Shown: positions 62,826 through 64,000 of the stretch, piece after piece
Numbering within the stretch: the stretch's first letter is position 1
How the letters are laid out: the number at the start of each line of letters is the position of its first letter
From: Chitinophaga sp. CF118
GTDB taxonomy: Bacteria; Bacteroidota; Bacteroidia; Chitinophagales; Chitinophagaceae
Assembly (NCBI RefSeq): GCF_900112615.1
Contig: NZ_FOMK01000006.1
Coordinates: 124,001 to 188,000, forward strand
Direction: 5' to 3'
Length of the DNA: 64,000 nucleotides
The notes under the pieces: generated by a model
What the model was told of the DNA's origin: nothing
The model's database searches: none
Seen by the model: only the letters and a program-made list of their open reading frames with translations
Program-made: the position numbers and the translations under genes

Positions 62826-64000
62826 ATGAAAATGTTCAAACTATTGTTATTATTCTCGATCTGTACAAAAGTATATGCGGCACAGTTGCCACCACATACT
62901 TTCCTGATCAAACCTGCCGCTTTACTCAGTGGAAAACAAAAGATAGAACAGAAAGATCCGGTTATGCAACAAGCGTTATCCGATTTGATAGCGGCTGCCG
63001 ATCAGTCATTAAAGAATGGCCCTTACTCTGTTGTGTATAAGGAGAAAACCCCGTCCAGCGGAGATAAACATGACTATATGAGTGTTGCGCCATACTGGTG
63101 GCCGGACTCCAGTAAAGCAAACGGATTGCCTTATATCCGGAAAGATGGACAAACAAATCCGGAACGTTTTACTATTAAGGATGCTTCATACCAGAATGCA
63201 CTTTCAGAAGATGTTTATCGCTTGGGATTAGCCTGGTTTTATACTGGTAATGAAAAGTATGCTACACATGCGGTTAAACTCCTCAGAACCTGGTACCTGG
63301 ATCCTGCCACAAGGATGAATCCAAATCTTAATTATGGGCAGGCCATTCCCGGTATCACAGAGGGAAGAGGTATTGGTCTGATTGATATGCATAATCTACC
63401 AATGCTGATTGACGGTATTCAGCTTTTGAAAAATTCACCTGCATTTGCTCCATCTGAATACAAGGCAATCCAGGCATGGTATAAACAATACCTGAACTGG
63501 ATGCGTACCAGCCCAATAGGACTGGAGGAGGCGAATGCATCGAATAATCATGGTACCTGGTATGATGTACAGCAAATGATCATCGCCTTATTCACAGATC
63601 AACCGGAGCTTGCGAAAAAGATCGTGGAAGATCAGACACAAAAACGTATTGATGGACAGTTGACAGAAGACGGTCAGCAGCCCCGTGAATTGGAGCGTAC
63701 ACTTTCCTGGCATTATTCCCTGTTTAATCTGAGAGCTTTTTTTGAACTGGCTTTGCTCGCCGAAAATGTAAAGGTCGATTTGTGGAATTATGAAAGCGCG
63801 GGAAAAAAGAAACTGCAAAACGCTTTTGTATGGTTACTACCTTATGCGGAAGATGTGAAGAAATGGGAACATCAGCAAATCAAACCTAAGGATGATAAGG
63901 AATTCCTGGAACTGGCAAAGATAGCAGCAGAGAAGTATCCCACTATGGATCTTGCTCCGCTTTGGGAACATCACAAAGACTTTAAGAATAAAATGTTTTT
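62826..64000 (+). CDS. Alginate lyase family protein (PL5/PL38-like), 3'-truncated by window edge
   Basis: The frame stays open to the right edge (391 codons visible). A signal peptide (cleaved near 'KVYAA') leads into an alpha/alpha-toroid of the alginate lyase family. 'APYWWPD' (Tyr90-Asp94), Asn241-His242 in 'NNHGTWYDVQ' and His296-Tyr297 in 'TLSWHYS' fit the Asn/His/Tyr catalytic set of PL5-type lyases, with the His-to-Tyr spacing (55 residues) close to that of the characterised enzyme A1-III. Such enzymes cleave uronic-acid-containing glycans by beta-elimination. Specificity (alginate, glucuronan or other) cannot be told. It begins eight bases after the DUF4466-like gene. Confidence 0.88.
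   Translation, partial: MKMFKLLLLFSICTKVYAAQLPPHTFLIKPAALLSGKQKIEQKDPVMQQALSDLIAAADQSLKNGPYSVVYKEKTPSSGDKHDYMSVAPYWWPDSSKANGLPYIRKDGQTNPERFTIKDASYQNALSEDVYRLGLAWFYTGNEKYATHAVKLLRTWYLDPATRMNPNLNYGQAIPGITEGRGIGLIDMHNLPMLIDGIQLLKNSPAFAPSEYKAIQAWYKQYLNWMRTSPIGLEEANASNNHGTWYDVQQMIIALFTDQPELAKKIVEDQTQKRIDGQLTEDGQQPRELERTLSWHYSLFNLRAFFELALLAENVKVDLWNYESAGKKKLQNAFVWLLPYAEDVKKWEHQQIKPKDDKEFLELAKIAAEKYPTMDLAPLWEHHKDFKNKMF

Overview
The window is a stretch of a Bacteroidota chromosome. Three SusC/SusD polysaccharide-utilisation loci (PULs), a type IX secretion C-terminal sorting domain, several perfect TAnnTTTG promoter -7 elements and weak Shine-Dalgarno sites all point there. Gene content and style suggest Chitinophagaceae (Chitinophaga-like); that genus call is inference. 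I see no rRNA, tRNA, insertion sequence or CRISPR array.

Layout. (1) 1-4936: an accessory cluster of six poorly conserved genes (truncated beta-propeller, SUKH-like protein, TPR-like protein, an unknown, DUF4349, C-terminal ankyrin). (2) 5010-19003: PUL 1, an L-fucose locus. It has an AraC regulator, SusC/SusD, two surface-glycan-binding-type lipoproteins, a GH29 alpha-L-fucosidase, L-fuconate dehydratase, a sodium:solute symporter, a rhamnose/fucose mutarotase and an SDR dehydrogenase, so capture, cleavage, uptake and part of the non-phosphorylative fucose pathway sit together. (3) 19000-33034: PUL 2. A paralogous AraC gene on the minus strand diverges from SusC/SusD, a clan GH-D (GH36/27-like) alpha-galactosidase candidate, a cytoplasmic DUF5107-TPR protein, aldose 1-epimerase, an MFS sugar porter and a HAD hydrolase. 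(4) 33245-40603: RNase H and a DnaJ-KTSC protein, cytochrome bd oxidase (cydAB), a large secreted glucose/sorbosone-dehydrogenase-like protein with a T9SS tail, and a cold shock protein. (5) 41076-47667: an AraC regulator followed by an RND efflux operon (adaptor, pump, TolC). (6) 47722-54588: a 2H phosphoesterase, a ThuA protein, a DUF4411/ImmA-IrrE toxin-antitoxin pair, a SnoaL-like protein, a Crp/Fnr regulator, threonine synthase, an adenylyltransferase-like protein and a small membrane protein. (7) 54614-64000: PUL 3. A second GH29 fucosidase on the minus strand diverges from SusC/SusD, two small surface lipoproteins and an alginate-lyase-family enzyme that runs off the right edge.

The most interesting non-coding signals are these. 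A 38-bp element is repeated upstream of both the third AraC gene and the RND operon, with 21-bp-spaced half-sites and identical spacing to the -7 region. The whole leader of the third susC is duplicated in tandem (about 181 bp), each copy carrying a LacI-type GCAAACGTTTGC palindrome and a GCAA-tetraloop hairpin. A related operator overlaps the promoter of the glucose-dehydrogenase gene. A gene junction is partly duplicated between galM and the sugar porter. Several very long inverted repeats lie between genes, including a 52-bp gapless palindrome.
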